64,000 bases of DNA, from assembly GCA_965230195.1 (NCBI GenBank), contig OZ245997.1:620001-684000 (forward strand), in the 5' to 3' direction. Source of the stretch: Putridiphycobacter sp965230195. GTDB taxonomy: Bacteria > Bacteroidota > Bacteroidia > Flavobacteriales_D > Crocinitomicaceae. A program made the position numbers and the translations under genes. Every line of letters begins with the position of its first letter. Position 1 is the first letter of the stretch. Below are positions 35,622-45,604 of the stretch, one piece after another. The notes beneath the pieces are model-generated. The model worked only from the letters and a program-made list of their open reading frames with translations, was not told where the DNA came from and searched no databases.

Positions 35622-35966
35622 AGGTGCACGAAACCGGTCAGCATTTACTCAGCGTCAACGACTTCCGTGTGTTTCAACAGAATACTGCCACTGCCTTGTG
35701 AAATGTCGTCGCTAGCAAGTACGACTCGACTGGTGCGTGCGACTTCGAAGGCTAGCTGTTCAATACGTAAGCGACAAGGCGAAAGAGTTCTTATGAAGTC
35801 GAGCAACATGCAAGGACGATTTCAGGAAAAAAGATGATGCACGCTCGTGTCTTTGGCAATAGCTCGTGCCTTGAGCACGCTCACTCGTTAGGAACGCTTA
35901 ATGACACACCATCCGTTAACCGACTCGAAGTCGATCAGCATTGTGCAAAGAATGAGTCGCTGCATC
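35622..35966. other. Intergenic, no gene seen
   Basis: 345 bp between the kinase start and the TerC stop, both genes on the minus strand. Expected to hold the kinase promoter and the TerC 3' end. No coding signal was found. Confidence 0.5.
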
Positions 35967-37198
35967 TCATTTTTCTGGAAAGAGTGCACTTGCAGCCACG
36001 CCGCTGCCCAGAACAAAAGCAACAATAAACAACGAAAGGTCGGTGCTTAGATGGTATCCACCAAAATCGCCTACCATCTTTAGACCAATAAAACCTAACA
36101 CAACAGCAACAGATTTGTCTAGAAACCGTAGCTGAGTCATCACAATCGAAACGAATCCATAGATCGATCTGAGACTGAGAATGGCAAAGAGATTCGAGGT
36201 GTAGACAATGAAGGGATCGAGGGTGATGCCAAAGACAGCAGGAACAGAATCGACAGCAAAGACGACATCACTCAGTTCCACAACCGCAAGCGTTAACAGT
36301 AATGGTGTGGCCACCATCATCCCTTTCTGTTGAGTGAAGAAGCGATTTCCATCGTAGTGATCGGAAACGGAGATCAAACGACGGCAGAAACGCACAATGG
36401 TGTTCTCTCCGAGATCCTCGTCTTCGTTCGGATCTGTCAGAAGGAGTTGAAGACTGGAATAGACCAACAGTCCTGCAAAGACGAGTAAAACGGGATGGAA
36501 GTATTCGATGATTTCGACACCCATCACGACCATGATCAGGCGCAGCACGCCTGCAGTGATAAAGCCATAGGTCAGTACTTTAGACTGGTACTCCTGAGGT
36601 GTGCGAAAGTATTTGAAGACCAGAATGAAGACAAAGAGATTGTCGACGGAGAGACTCTGTTCGAGGAGATATCCAGCAAAGTACTCTTCAGCCTTTTCCT
36701 GGCCGAAGAAATAGAAGATACCGACTCCGAACAGCATGGCCGCTCCGATCCAGCCGGCAGCAACTTCACTCCGAAACTCGACTTCCTCGCTCTTCTAACA
36801 AAGACGTCACATCATTGGATGCAAGGAAAATGAAGAGCGGACGACGGACCTTTATTTCCATCAAAGCTTCGACATCTGGATCGGAAGTGGATGTTGTCGA
36901 AGAGTTGGACACGATTTCCAACTGATCCATCGAATCGGCGAGGCTGTATTCTTCGGGGGCATGTTCGTCTTCGCGTCGCACCGCTGCTCTCTTCATGCGG
37001 ACAGGAAAGAAGTTCGCGACGGTTCGCCTTTGCGTGTTTTACCCGTACGAGCGTCGAAGCGTTGTGCGTATTATTCTGTTTTCTGGGCTTCCCAAATAGC
37101 CGCGGCTGACACTGTGGTCTATTCGACCGTCGGGGTGGACTCTGTCGAGCTTGTGTTACGTTTGAGATGGCCTGAAATCGCCCTTGCGTCGTGAACAT
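35967..37198 (-). CDS. TerC-family integral membrane protein, plastid type
   Basis: Homologue of the thylakoid membrane protein TerC of plants, needed for inserting or assembling thylakoid proteins. The mature part reads EEYFAGYLLEQSLSVDNLFV, then FKYFRTPQEYQSKVLTYG, SDHYDGNRFFTQQKGMMVAT, LLLTLAVVELSDVVFAVDSV, PAVFGITLDPFIVYTSNLFA and VLGFIGLKMV, matching the plant protein in order, with about seven membrane helices. The start at 37196-37198 (MFTTQGRFQAISNVTQARQS) gives a basic leader of about 50 residues, rich in Arg, Gln, Ser and Asn and with no hydrophobic core. A 52-nt intron joins TLVR to RAAVRREDEHAPEE and a 54-nt intron joins MEIK to KSEEVEFRSEVAAGW. The leader looks like a simple transit peptide. 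Confidence 0.92.
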
Positions 37199-37335
37199 GA
37201 CGTATGGAAAGATATATAGACCTTCCGTCCACTTAGCTGACAGGATCTGAACGTACCAACAATGAGACCCCGTTCGTTCGTTCGTGCGCTCGAGTACAAC
37301 GCATCGTCATTATTCGATTTGTCATACCGTGAACA

Positions 37336-39612
37336 ATGTCTGTCGTTGACGTGAACACCGAAGGCCTGGGCGATTTATCAAGAGCCTTAACGAAGAAACG
37401 CCTGGACTGCATGAAACTGCTCGAAGCACTCAATGCACCGCCACGTGGGCTCTCCGATTTAATGGCACAGACACGTGCCTTTACGGACAAACTGAGCGCT
37501 CTCCTCGAAGACGGTTCAGAATTGTCGGATTCTATCAAGAACGAGCTTGTGGATGACAATGGCTTTCCGGGACACGTTCGCCGATTGCCACTCGAAGATA
37601 TCTACAACGACATCGCTCGCGTAAAGGAAGAGCTTCGAATTTCGGACGGTTATCAGCCTTACCTCGTCGCACCCGAGGCCGGTCTTCGAGCCATCTTTGA
37701 GAAATCCATCGGGTCCCTGTCCAATCCTGTCCGCGATTTGGTCGACAGTGTGCATGGAATTGTGACCATGGCTGCTGACCGCGCCATAAAAGAGTCTTGT
37801 CAAGTGCCAGCTCTGGAAAGGGGTCCACCTGTCGTCCGATTTCCTCATTACATCGAACAGATACTGCCCGTGGCGAACATCGGTTTGGAGGAATTAAAAG
37901 AGGAGGCCATGAAAATGGCGGTACGTATGGTGGAAATGGAGCAGTGTTTTGTGTCCTGCAGTTTCTTTCGTTACCTCACCTTCAGACGCATCCAAGACCA
38001 ACAAGAGGCTCTGAAGCGACGGGATGCCACAAATCGCCAATCTCGAAAAACTGGAGAGGAAGATGAGGAGGAAGAGGAGGACGACGCACGATCCGTGGCG
38101 GAAACTGAGGTCAGTCTGCCACCCGTTCTGCCGGGTGATGCCATTCCTAACGTATACTCCAGTCCGGACGCGGTTTTTGGTGTTTCTGGTTATCTCGAAA
38201 AATCGTCCACACGTTCTCGGAATAAGCTTACGCAATTTGAGAGTTCTTTATGGCAACGCCGTTTTTTTGGGGTACGTGACAATGCCAAGACATTGGAGTA
38301 CTACCATTCCGAAGAGGCATTCCTGAAAGGCACGATGCCGAGCGTTGCCATTCAGTTGGCCGATTGTGTCGTCTCCGATACAGACGGCCAGGGGGTTCTT
38401 CCCCAAAGCACCATCTCGAAATCAACGGATCATTTGGACGCGGAAACGCAAATTTCTTTGTTGATTTTCCTTCGGAATAAGGATCCGGAAAAGGCCATCT
38501 ATAAGAAAAGTAAAGATCTTATTCTGCGTGCAGAAGATGCAGCAGATAAGTACAGATGGCTCAATTATTTGCGAAACACAATCTCAGATTCGAGAGCTGG
38601 AGCCAGAGTGGCGGCTTGGTCCACTCGCGCCCTTCCTCAATCCCCGAAGTCCACTGACACGAGTGTTCCCGCTGTGCAGGAGAAGACGGAAAGAGGACAT
38701 GGACGTGCCGATGGGGATGTTGGACTGAGACTAGGTCAGGGACACGGGCTGGGATCAGCGGTTTTCTGGGATCCGATCTGTCGAGATGCGGACAACTCTT
38801 TGCTGCCATCTCCTGGAATCCTCCTCGAAGACGACGCAGAACTCTCAATGGAGAACGCTCTTGTGCAACATGCGACAGATATGAAGGACTATACGCGATT
38901 GGCTTGCGATACCTTAGTGATGACTGTGCCCAAAGTCATCGTTCATTTGTTGGTAGACAAATCGACCGAAAGCCTTGGTCCCAAAATTGAAGAATACATT
39001 CTACGCCTGCCTGATGAAGACAAAGATATGCTGTTGGAAGAAGATGCAGGAATTGCTGGTCATAGAAGGCAGGTGCAGGATACGGTGAGCGATATCGGCA
39101 AGGCACAGCAGAGACTCAAAGAGGCAGAACGTTCTATGGGACAATCTCCGACGGCCAAAATCGACGTCTCTATCATCGAAAGAGCAGGACTGACTGCCCG
39201 TCTAAAGAAGAATGAAGAAGGCGTCTACGTGTTCATCAATAAACCCAAGCCGCCAACAGGCAAACGCAACGTGACGCCTGAGAGGAGACGGGAAGCCCCA
39301 CCTCAGGGGCCAGCACGTTCTCAGCCCCCTGCTGCTGCTGGTGGCACTGCTCAGCCTGGCGTTACATCACGTGGATCTTTGCAACGGACGGCGCAGAACG
39401 GAACCAATCCGCCGGCAGTGGCACCCAAACGTCCACCCCCTCCTTCCATCGCATCGACAGCTGCCAGTCGTTCCCAAGCGGCTCCCCAAAGTGGAGCACC
39501 AAATGGCGGCAGTGCAGCATTGCATGCGCAGCAATCCAGCAATAAGACGCAACAGCCCAAGCCTCCACAGAGCACTGGATGGTATGGATTCAAACCCTTT
39601 GGCCGATCTTAG
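37336..39612 (+). CDS. Dynamin-like protein lacking the GTPase domain (stalk, PH, GED, proline-rich tail)
   Basis: An uninterrupted frame of 758 codons starting MSVVDVNTEGLGDLSRALTK. Residues about 10-230 resemble the dynamin middle/stalk region (LPLEDIYNDIARVKEEL, GYQPYLVAPEAGLRAIFEKS, NPVRDLVDSVHGIVTMAADR). A glutamate-rich linker is followed by a PH-like domain at about 280-420 (VSGYLEKSSTRSRN, SLWQRRFFGVRDNAKTLEYY, DAADKYRWLNYLRNTI). The GED lies at about 515-600 (LACDTLVMTVPKVIVHLLVD, LPDEDKDMLLEEDAGIAGHR), and a Pro-rich tail ends the protein. No GxxxxGKS, DxxG or TKxD motif is present. Only 137 bp separate this start from the divergent TerC start, so there is no room upstream for a G domain. 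A cryptic intron near 37916-37986 is possible. Confidence 0.78.
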   Translation: MSVVDVNTEGLGDLSRALTKKRLDCMKLLEALNAPPRGLSDLMAQTRAFTDKLSALLEDGSELSDSIKNELVDDNGFPGHVRRLPLEDIYNDIARVKEELRISDGYQPYLVAPEAGLRAIFEKSIGSLSNPVRDLVDSVHGIVTMAADRAIKESCQVPALERGPPVVRFPHYIEQILPVANIGLEELKEEAMKMAVRMVEMEQCFVSCSFFRYLTFRRIQDQQEALKRRDATNRQSRKTGEEDEEEEEDDARSVAETEVSLPPVLPGDAIPNVYSSPDAVFGVSGYLEKSSTRSRNKLTQFESSLWQRRFFGVRDNAKTLEYYHSEEAFLKGTMPSVAIQLADCVVSDTDGQGVLPQSTISKSTDHLDAETQISLLIFLRNKDPEKAIYKKSKDLILRAEDAADKYRWLNYLRNTISDSRAGARVAAWSTRALPQSPKSTDTSVPAVQEKTERGHGRADGDVGLRLGQGHGLGSAVFWDPICRDADNSLLPSPGILLEDDAELSMENALVQHATDMKDYTRLACDTLVMTVPKVIVHLLVDKSTESLGPKIEEYILRLPDEDKDMLLEEDAGIAGHRRQVQDTVSDIGKAQQRLKEAERSMGQSPTAKIDVSIIERAGLTARLKKNEEGVYVFINKPKPPTGKRNVTPERRREAPPQGPARSQPPAAAGGTAQPGVTSRGSLQRTAQNGTNPPAVAPKRPPPPSIASTAASRSQAAPQSGAPNGGSAALHAQQSSNKTQQPKPPQSTGWYGFKPFGRS

Positions 39613-40378
39613 GCAAATTCTGTTCGTTACTGAATCCATATTCTTCGAGAACACTTGACGCGAGGACTCACCGAGGCAACTTTTTTGTACCCAATATGCA
39701 ATCAGCCGCCGTAGTATGTGACAGACACATTCTATCCTTGTGAAATGCCATCCATCATTTGTGCCATGTTTGATCAAACGCAAATGTCCTCGTAAACGTC
39801 CCATCGCCATGCGGTCATGCATAGATAGACCGCCTCGAAGATCTTGTGCCTGATCTGTCTCCCTGCTTTTCGCACGTTGTCACGAGAAACGCTTCCCTAA
39901 ACAGATGATGAAACGCTGAAGGTGGTTTGTACTGCCTTCTCTCTTTGTGACACATTTATGCGTATCTCTGCATGTGAATGCAACGCAGGACAATGTCGAT
40001 CTCGCTGCTTAGAGGTGTCACTGCTGAGACGGAAGGCAGTTCACCTGACAGACTAAAAGCTGCAGGAACACGTAAGGAAAAGCGACTGTTGAGGAATACG
40101 ATGAGAAAAGTAAGTGTGACATATAGCTGTCGTTAGGTTGGTCCGTGCAAGCAAAATGGATAATAGGATTTTACTTCTACTCCTGCAACGCATGTGGAGC
40201 CGAGTAGTTGTCGGATCAAGAAAAAACAGATGTGCCTCGTCCGCGATTACGCGAACTAGCGCGAAGCGTGATGCAGTGGACAAACGAGTTGCCCGTCATC
40301 CAGAACGGCAGTGCCTGAGACAGATGATGCGATGACGTGCTACTGCAAAGGGCCATCGTCCAAGAGATCAAGGACCTT
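39613..40378. other. Region with unresolved exons
   Basis: About 770 bp after the dynamin-like gene. 39613-40050 shows nothing coding. On the minus strand, 40140-40290 encodes ALVRVIADEAHLFFLDPTTT, probably a further exon of the uncharacterised gene that follows, but I could not connect it. Confidence 0.35.
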
Positions 40379-41651
40379 TCAGACGTACCTGCCCTCGCAG
40401 GTTGGAAGGGAACCCATATGAGCAGCTCCACAGAATGTCTCGACGCAATTTGACGGGCAAGTAGCTGTCATGCAGCCAGGCGAACGCCTCTGCTGCCGAG
40501 CTCTCATTACCGACAACAGTTGCGAGTGCATACCCGTCGCAGAGTCGCTGCTGGACAATGAAGATGCGTCATCGTGAGGAACGCGGTGCTCTATCGGCGA
40601 GAAACACTCGAAGTCTTCTTTACCATTCGTCAGGACGATGCGTTGTGCACGTTTGCTGTTTTGCATAATGCTCTATCTTTCACAGTATGTACTCCAATAA
40701 GGAATATGCGACATGATTCGTGGAGAAAAGTGGGTAGCAGTAATAAAGATGTCCTAGACGATGGTCGTGATGTGGAATGGAACAGTGGTGGTGATCAAAG
40801 TAGACCAAGGCAAGAATCTGTATGAGAAGCGTCGCTTCTGCTGCACAGACAGACATCGATCTCTTGCACAGTCTTGTCATTCAGATCGGCTTTTTCTGAT
40901 GAAAAGAAAGACGATGTGACAAGTGACGGTGACGCGTCTGCCGAGAAGGATGTCGAGATTTCAATTAGATCCGGAGCAGTAAGCCCTCCGCAGCTGACGA
41001 TCTGGTAACAAGCCACTCCATCAGTCAGTCCTCCTTTGATCGTGACAGACGAGTTAATGCCTGTAACGATGCCCGCAACGAGTGATGCCGCTTTTCGTTC
41101 GTCGCTGTGTCCCAATGCGTTGGATTCGGTGAACGCGTTCCCAATCAGACATTGGCATGTGTCTCACCACACGGTGACCGTTGCTACCACGATGACCCAG
41201 AGCAAACCCGAGATGACGGCGGAAATCCTGATCCGCAGCCAACGAGACAGATCTGCCAATCGACATCGCCAATCTGGGCAATCCATTTTCCATCGTCGTC
41301 GATGTCAACAATGAAGTCGAGATATCACTGTCATGTCACCTTGACGACACCTTTGGCATCCATTCCATCATTCACATGAATGACACAGTGCTGTTGCCGT
41401 ACAAGACATCTTCCCTTGAAAGAGAGTGTCTGCTGAGGGGATGTGTTGTCAACAGATAGTTTTGGGACCGATCCTCGCAAAAAGCCAACAAAACGAGGAA
41501 GAGGGTGTTGCGAAGACCTAAGGGGTAATGATGATACAAAGGCGGCAGAGGAGGAGGCAGAGTCTGCACTTTGCCGCGAAAGCCGTTCCCTTCGCAGGTC
41601 TAGCAGCATCCGACCCGTCTTTACAACGCACTGGACCTTTGCTACAGGCAC
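40379..41651 (-). CDS. Uncharacterised multi-exon gene with a membrane segment
   Basis: Function not recognised. Several minus-strand frames look like exons of one gene. 41331-41651 reads AKVQCVVKTGRMLLDLRRER and CLVRQQHCVIHVNDGMDAKG. About 41180-41290 reads RIRISAVISGLLWVIVVATV, a membrane helix; it splices through GTGAGACAC...ACACAG to ERKAASLVAGIVTGINSSVT and GVACYQIVSCGGLTAPDLIE. A candidate 49-nt intron leads to ILALVYFDHHHCSIPHHDHR near 40800. 40389-40553 reads GYALATVVGNESSAAEAFAW and SYLPVKLRRDILWSCSYG. Start, stop and some junctions are unresolved, and the gene may extend left to about 40050. It could also be two genes. Confidence 0.4.
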
Positions 41652-41855
41652 AGGCGACCCGGACTCGGACGAGGCCGTTTAATCGCGGATGGACTGTGGT
41701 TGTCTGATGATGCGCATTTCCTGTGAATGGATGGCGTTTCGTCAAGCTGAGCTCTTTGTTAAGCATTGAGTCGCGGATAAAGGAAAGGCGGTTTGGTCCC
41801 CATCTTCATATTCCTTCCCGTTTCGTTTCTTTTTGTTCCTGACCCTTTTTCCACG

Positions 41856-42994
41856 ATGCCGCATGCAACGACAGAACTCCACAGGTCCGTCACGCACGGC
41901 GATACAGACGCCTTGAAAAACGCGTTACACAACGCGACGGTATCCTACGTGAACCTCCCTGATAACAAAGGACGCACTGCTCTCCACATTGCTGCCGAAG
42001 CTGGTTTTGTCGAGGGCATTCGAATGTTGCTTGAGGAACACGCGGATATTCAACTGGCAGATGTCCGCAAGAGAACGCCATTGTTCGTTGCCGCTGCGAA
42101 TGGAGATGTCGAAATAGTGGACGCCCTTCTGCAACGCGGCGCGGATCCCAATACCTCAGACGATCGTGGCTTGACGCCTCTACACGCAGCCTCGGTCTGC
42201 GGCTCACTGAGTGTCGCTGAGATTCTTCTGAAGAATAAGGCCGACCTCTTTGCCTTGACGGACAAGAAACGCACGTCGCTGTTCATAGCGGCCACGTATG
42301 GCCACCTCGACGTCGCGGCTCTGTACCTCAACCGTGGTTGCTCATTAAAAGAGGCAGATGTACGTGGGGAGAATGCACTCCATGCAGCAGCGGCACGTGG
42401 ATACACCGATGTTGCGACGCTGTTGATCGAAGCTGGATTCGACGTCCATGCCCAAGACCAACGCCATCGAACGCCCTTTACCCTTGCCGCTGTGCAAGGG
42501 CACGTTGAAACCATGAAGGCTTTACTTAAGTACGGAGCGAATCCAGAATGCCAGGACGTCGCTGGAAACACGCCGCTGCATGTGGCCCTGCAGAAAGAAA
42601 AGACTGAGGTGGTCGAGTATCTGCTCGAGCTCGAGACCGACGTGAACTGTATCAATAACGAAGGTCGGTCACCTTTGTTCGAGGCAGCCTCCAAGGGCAA
42701 TGACATATTGTTAACCTCGTAAGGCGTCTATCTCTCAGGGTCATGGTCATGGCTGAGTGTGTTTTCAGTCTTCTGAATCGTGGGGCAGATGCAACGCTGA
42801 CAGATAAGCAAAAATTGACTCCACTTCATGCTGCCGTTATGGGTCAGCACCTGCCATCCTCGCGGTTGCTGATCGATTGTGGAGCTGACCCTCATGCCTC
42901 CGATGCAAAAGGACGAACGCCCGTTGTCTTGGCAATCGCTTTAGGAATCCCCGAGATCTATTTTTTGGGAAGAGCGGCATCAGACGTTTCATAA
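41856..42994 (+). CDS. Ankyrin-repeat array
   Basis: About ten ankyrin repeats from MPHATTELHRSVTHGDTDAL (ATG 41856-41858; the open frame extends further upstream only from a TTG). Clear repeat units include NKGRTALHIAAEAGFVEGIR, KRTPLFVAAANGDVEIVDAL, DRGLTPLHAASVCGSLSVAE, VRGENALHAAAARGYTDVAT and AGNTPLHVALQKEKTEVVEY. A 50-nt intron (42719-42768) joins NDILLTS to LLNRGADATLTDKQKLTPLH. The frame closes at TAA 42992-42994, immediately before the ATG of the kinase frame, which is in the same reading phase. This may therefore be the N-terminal part of an ankyrin-kinase protein rather than a separate gene. It is probably cytoplasmic, with no signal peptide or membrane segment. Confidence 0.88.
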
Positions 42995-45278
42995 ATGAGC
43001 AATCAGATTCTTCAAATCTTGACTGTCGGTTGGGGGGCATCCCTGTTCGTGTATTTCAACGAAAACAACTCGTCTTGTAAAGTTGAAAGTAAAACGGATG
43101 TGCTGTGTGTTTCCCAAAACGACGTTGTCCTCCTAAATGCAATCGACTCGGCTCTGACGAGAAGTATTCTTGAACAAGTGAAACGCTTATCATGGTAACG
43201 GACTAACCAACGCCGTCCGTCGACCGTTCTATAAAGAAATAAAAATCCACTAAAAAACACTTCTGTCTGCAGGGTGGGTGCTTCAGCAACCCAGAAGATA
43301 CTATCCAACCGCAAACGCGGAGGAAAACCTCGCTTCGAAAAGCCATCTCCAACCGCGGACGAAAATTTCGTGACGCGCACAGGGTAGGAGATATATATTG
43401 GAAGGCACGTCATTGAAGCGTTGTGGACAGACTACAGAGCCGCAGCCACAGGCCGAAACGTCAGGGACAGTGAGAGAAAGCGAAGAGCCTCCGACGGTCT
43501 CACAACGCGGCTCAGGTGGACACGGCACGTCCTCCACACGCGAAGGAGTGAGGGCTTGAATGCTGCTGCGAAGAGAATTGACAAGCGGACGTTTGTTGTT
43601 TCACGTTCAGGCAGGTACTGAAACAGTACAGTCACTCGAAGGCGAATCTCATGCGATCACCGCACCCATCGAATCCAGAGAGCCAGGGGTTCTATCACAA
43701 GCACCGAAGCCTCTTTCGCCTCATGATGAGCAAGCACATGATGATCAAGATGAAGAAGAAACATATTCTGAAAATCCTGATCCCTCCCCAGATGATTATC
43801 CAGAAGATTTCAAGGAGTTCCGCGACAAATTGAAGCAACTGTTGGAGACTCAAATGGAGGTGAAAGATCGAGAAGTAAATCTTCTTGTGCACAAATCCTT
43901 TAGACTCGTTCGCTGATGTAAACAATTTCACATCTGCTTCTTGTAGTTTCCAGAATTCCACCGTAAAGACGGATACGATGGTAGAAAAGGAATCTATGAT
44001 CGCATCGGTACGCAGAACTCGTTTTGGATGTTGGAAGGCAATTGCGGTGGTTTGTAGAAAGGAAACGTGTCACCACACCAGACACAATGGACATGCCTTC
44101 GAAGCTGCCAGAAGAATCTGATCAGGCGACGCCGCTGCCAGGCGAAGCCAGCACGAGTGAATTGACAATCGATCAGTTAGAATTCACTCCCATTCAGGAA
44201 ATCAGAGAGAAAGAGATCGTGAAAGTGAACATCGATCCATACTCAGTTCTCACTCCAATCGTGTGGCTGTACATACAGGTCAAGCAATTAGGGTCTGGAG
44301 GATCGGGTTGTGTATATCTAGCAAAATGGCATGGTGTCGATGTTGCTATGAAGGAATTTTATCACAACGATCCACATGAAAAAGACAGAGCCCTCCATCA
44401 AGTGAGCCATTGTCTCGATCGTGCATACCATCCGATGTCACTGCTCTAGGAAACCAAGACTCTTTCAATGTTGAAACACCCCAGTGTTGTCACTCTTTTT
44501 GGGGTTTGCCGTGGGGTTAATGTTCATGGCATCGTCATTGAGTACATGGTTGGTGGATCTTTGAAAGCACAGCTCCGAAAGTTGAGAAGAGAACCGGGAA
44601 GACAGGTCAGGCAAAGTGCACCATACGGCTGCCCTACTTAAGGATTCATTCCTCTATGCAGAGTACATTGGACATGCGTATAAAGGCCCTCATCGCACTG
44701 CAGGCTGCGCATGCAATGGAATACTTGCACTCCCGGAACATTATTCACTTCGACGTTAAAGCCGAGAATTTTCTATGTGATCTTCGAGATTTGTCTCGCC
44801 CCGTCGTAAAAGTTGCCGACGTCGGGCTTTCCAAGCACAAGATAGCATCATTCGTAACTGGGAGCATGCGAGGAACGTTGCCATGGATGGCCCCCGAGCT
44901 CTTCCCTGCAATGCCTAGCAGAACCTCTCCGAATCAACCTTCTGAGCCACCACGTGCCAGCGACAAGGTGAAGGACCCTCACATATATCCAATGCCTTCC
45001 TCATACGATCGCCTGGATGTGGTTGGTCGTAGGTCGATGTGTATTCTTTTGCAATTGTCCTTTGGGAGATATGGTCGCTCGGGGCGGAGCCGTATCCGGA
45101 CATGTCTGCTGCCGATGTGTTGTACCGTATGTTGGAAGGATCCCTGAGGCCGACCATTGCGAGGGATTGCCCTCGACAATGGATTGAGCTGATGGTGTCG
45201 TGCTGGGATCCCGAACCGACTCGTCGACCACCGTTCTCTATTATTGCATATAAGCTGGAATGCATGTTGAGACCTTAA
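42995..45278 (+). CDS. TKL-type protein kinase with acidic linker, possibly fused to the upstream ankyrin array
   Basis: The first exon (MSNQILQILTVGWGASLFVY, then KVESKTDVLCVSQNDVVLL) resembles the second half of a cyclic-nucleotide-binding fold. Splicing at GTAACGG...CTGCAG gives SWVGASATQKILSNRKRGGK. Further introns of 61 and 63 nt lead to a disordered acidic linker (DDQDEEETYSENPDPSPDD). The kinase domain starts KQLGSGGSGCVYLAKWHG with VDVAMKEFY (lysine). It continues SMLKHPSVVTLFGVCRGV, EYMVGGSLKAQL, HSRNIIHFDVKAENFL, VADVGLSKHK, GTLPWMAPELF, DVYSFAIVLWEIWS and CWDPEPTRRPPFS, with the stop at 45276-45278. The catalytic aspartate is in HFD, as in Raf-like plant kinases. The metal-binding motif is DVG instead of DFG. 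Confidence 0.85.
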
Positions 45279-45604
45279 CCACTTGGACGCTTCCCTTTCT
45301 GTGTGGTCGATTCACGACCGCGATCAATATGGCACAGACGCTACGCACATATGCACGCTAAGTATGAGTTAGCAAGCAAAAAGCATAGATCTAATCAGAC
45401 ACGCGCCGTAATGTCGACGACTTCTTGGTGATACAATTCTTGAAGTGTTATTTTTTCAATAAACTGAAATCTCACACTTCTCTGTTGTGAGAAATCAATC
45501 TGTCAACACTTCACACCATCGAATGGCTACTAATGACATTCTTGTGAACATCTCTATTTCTGTCTGGGTATCCTGAGATCACAGCAATAACGAGTTCTTG
45601 CAAA
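45279..45604. other. Intergenic between convergent genes
   Basis: 325 bp between the kinase and DNAAF5 stops. AATAAA occurs on the plus strand near 45458 and may serve the kinase transcript. A minus frame at 45511-45610 (SSLQELVIAVISGYPDRNRD) looks protein-like and might be a last DNAAF5 exon that I could not splice in frame. Confidence 0.4.
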
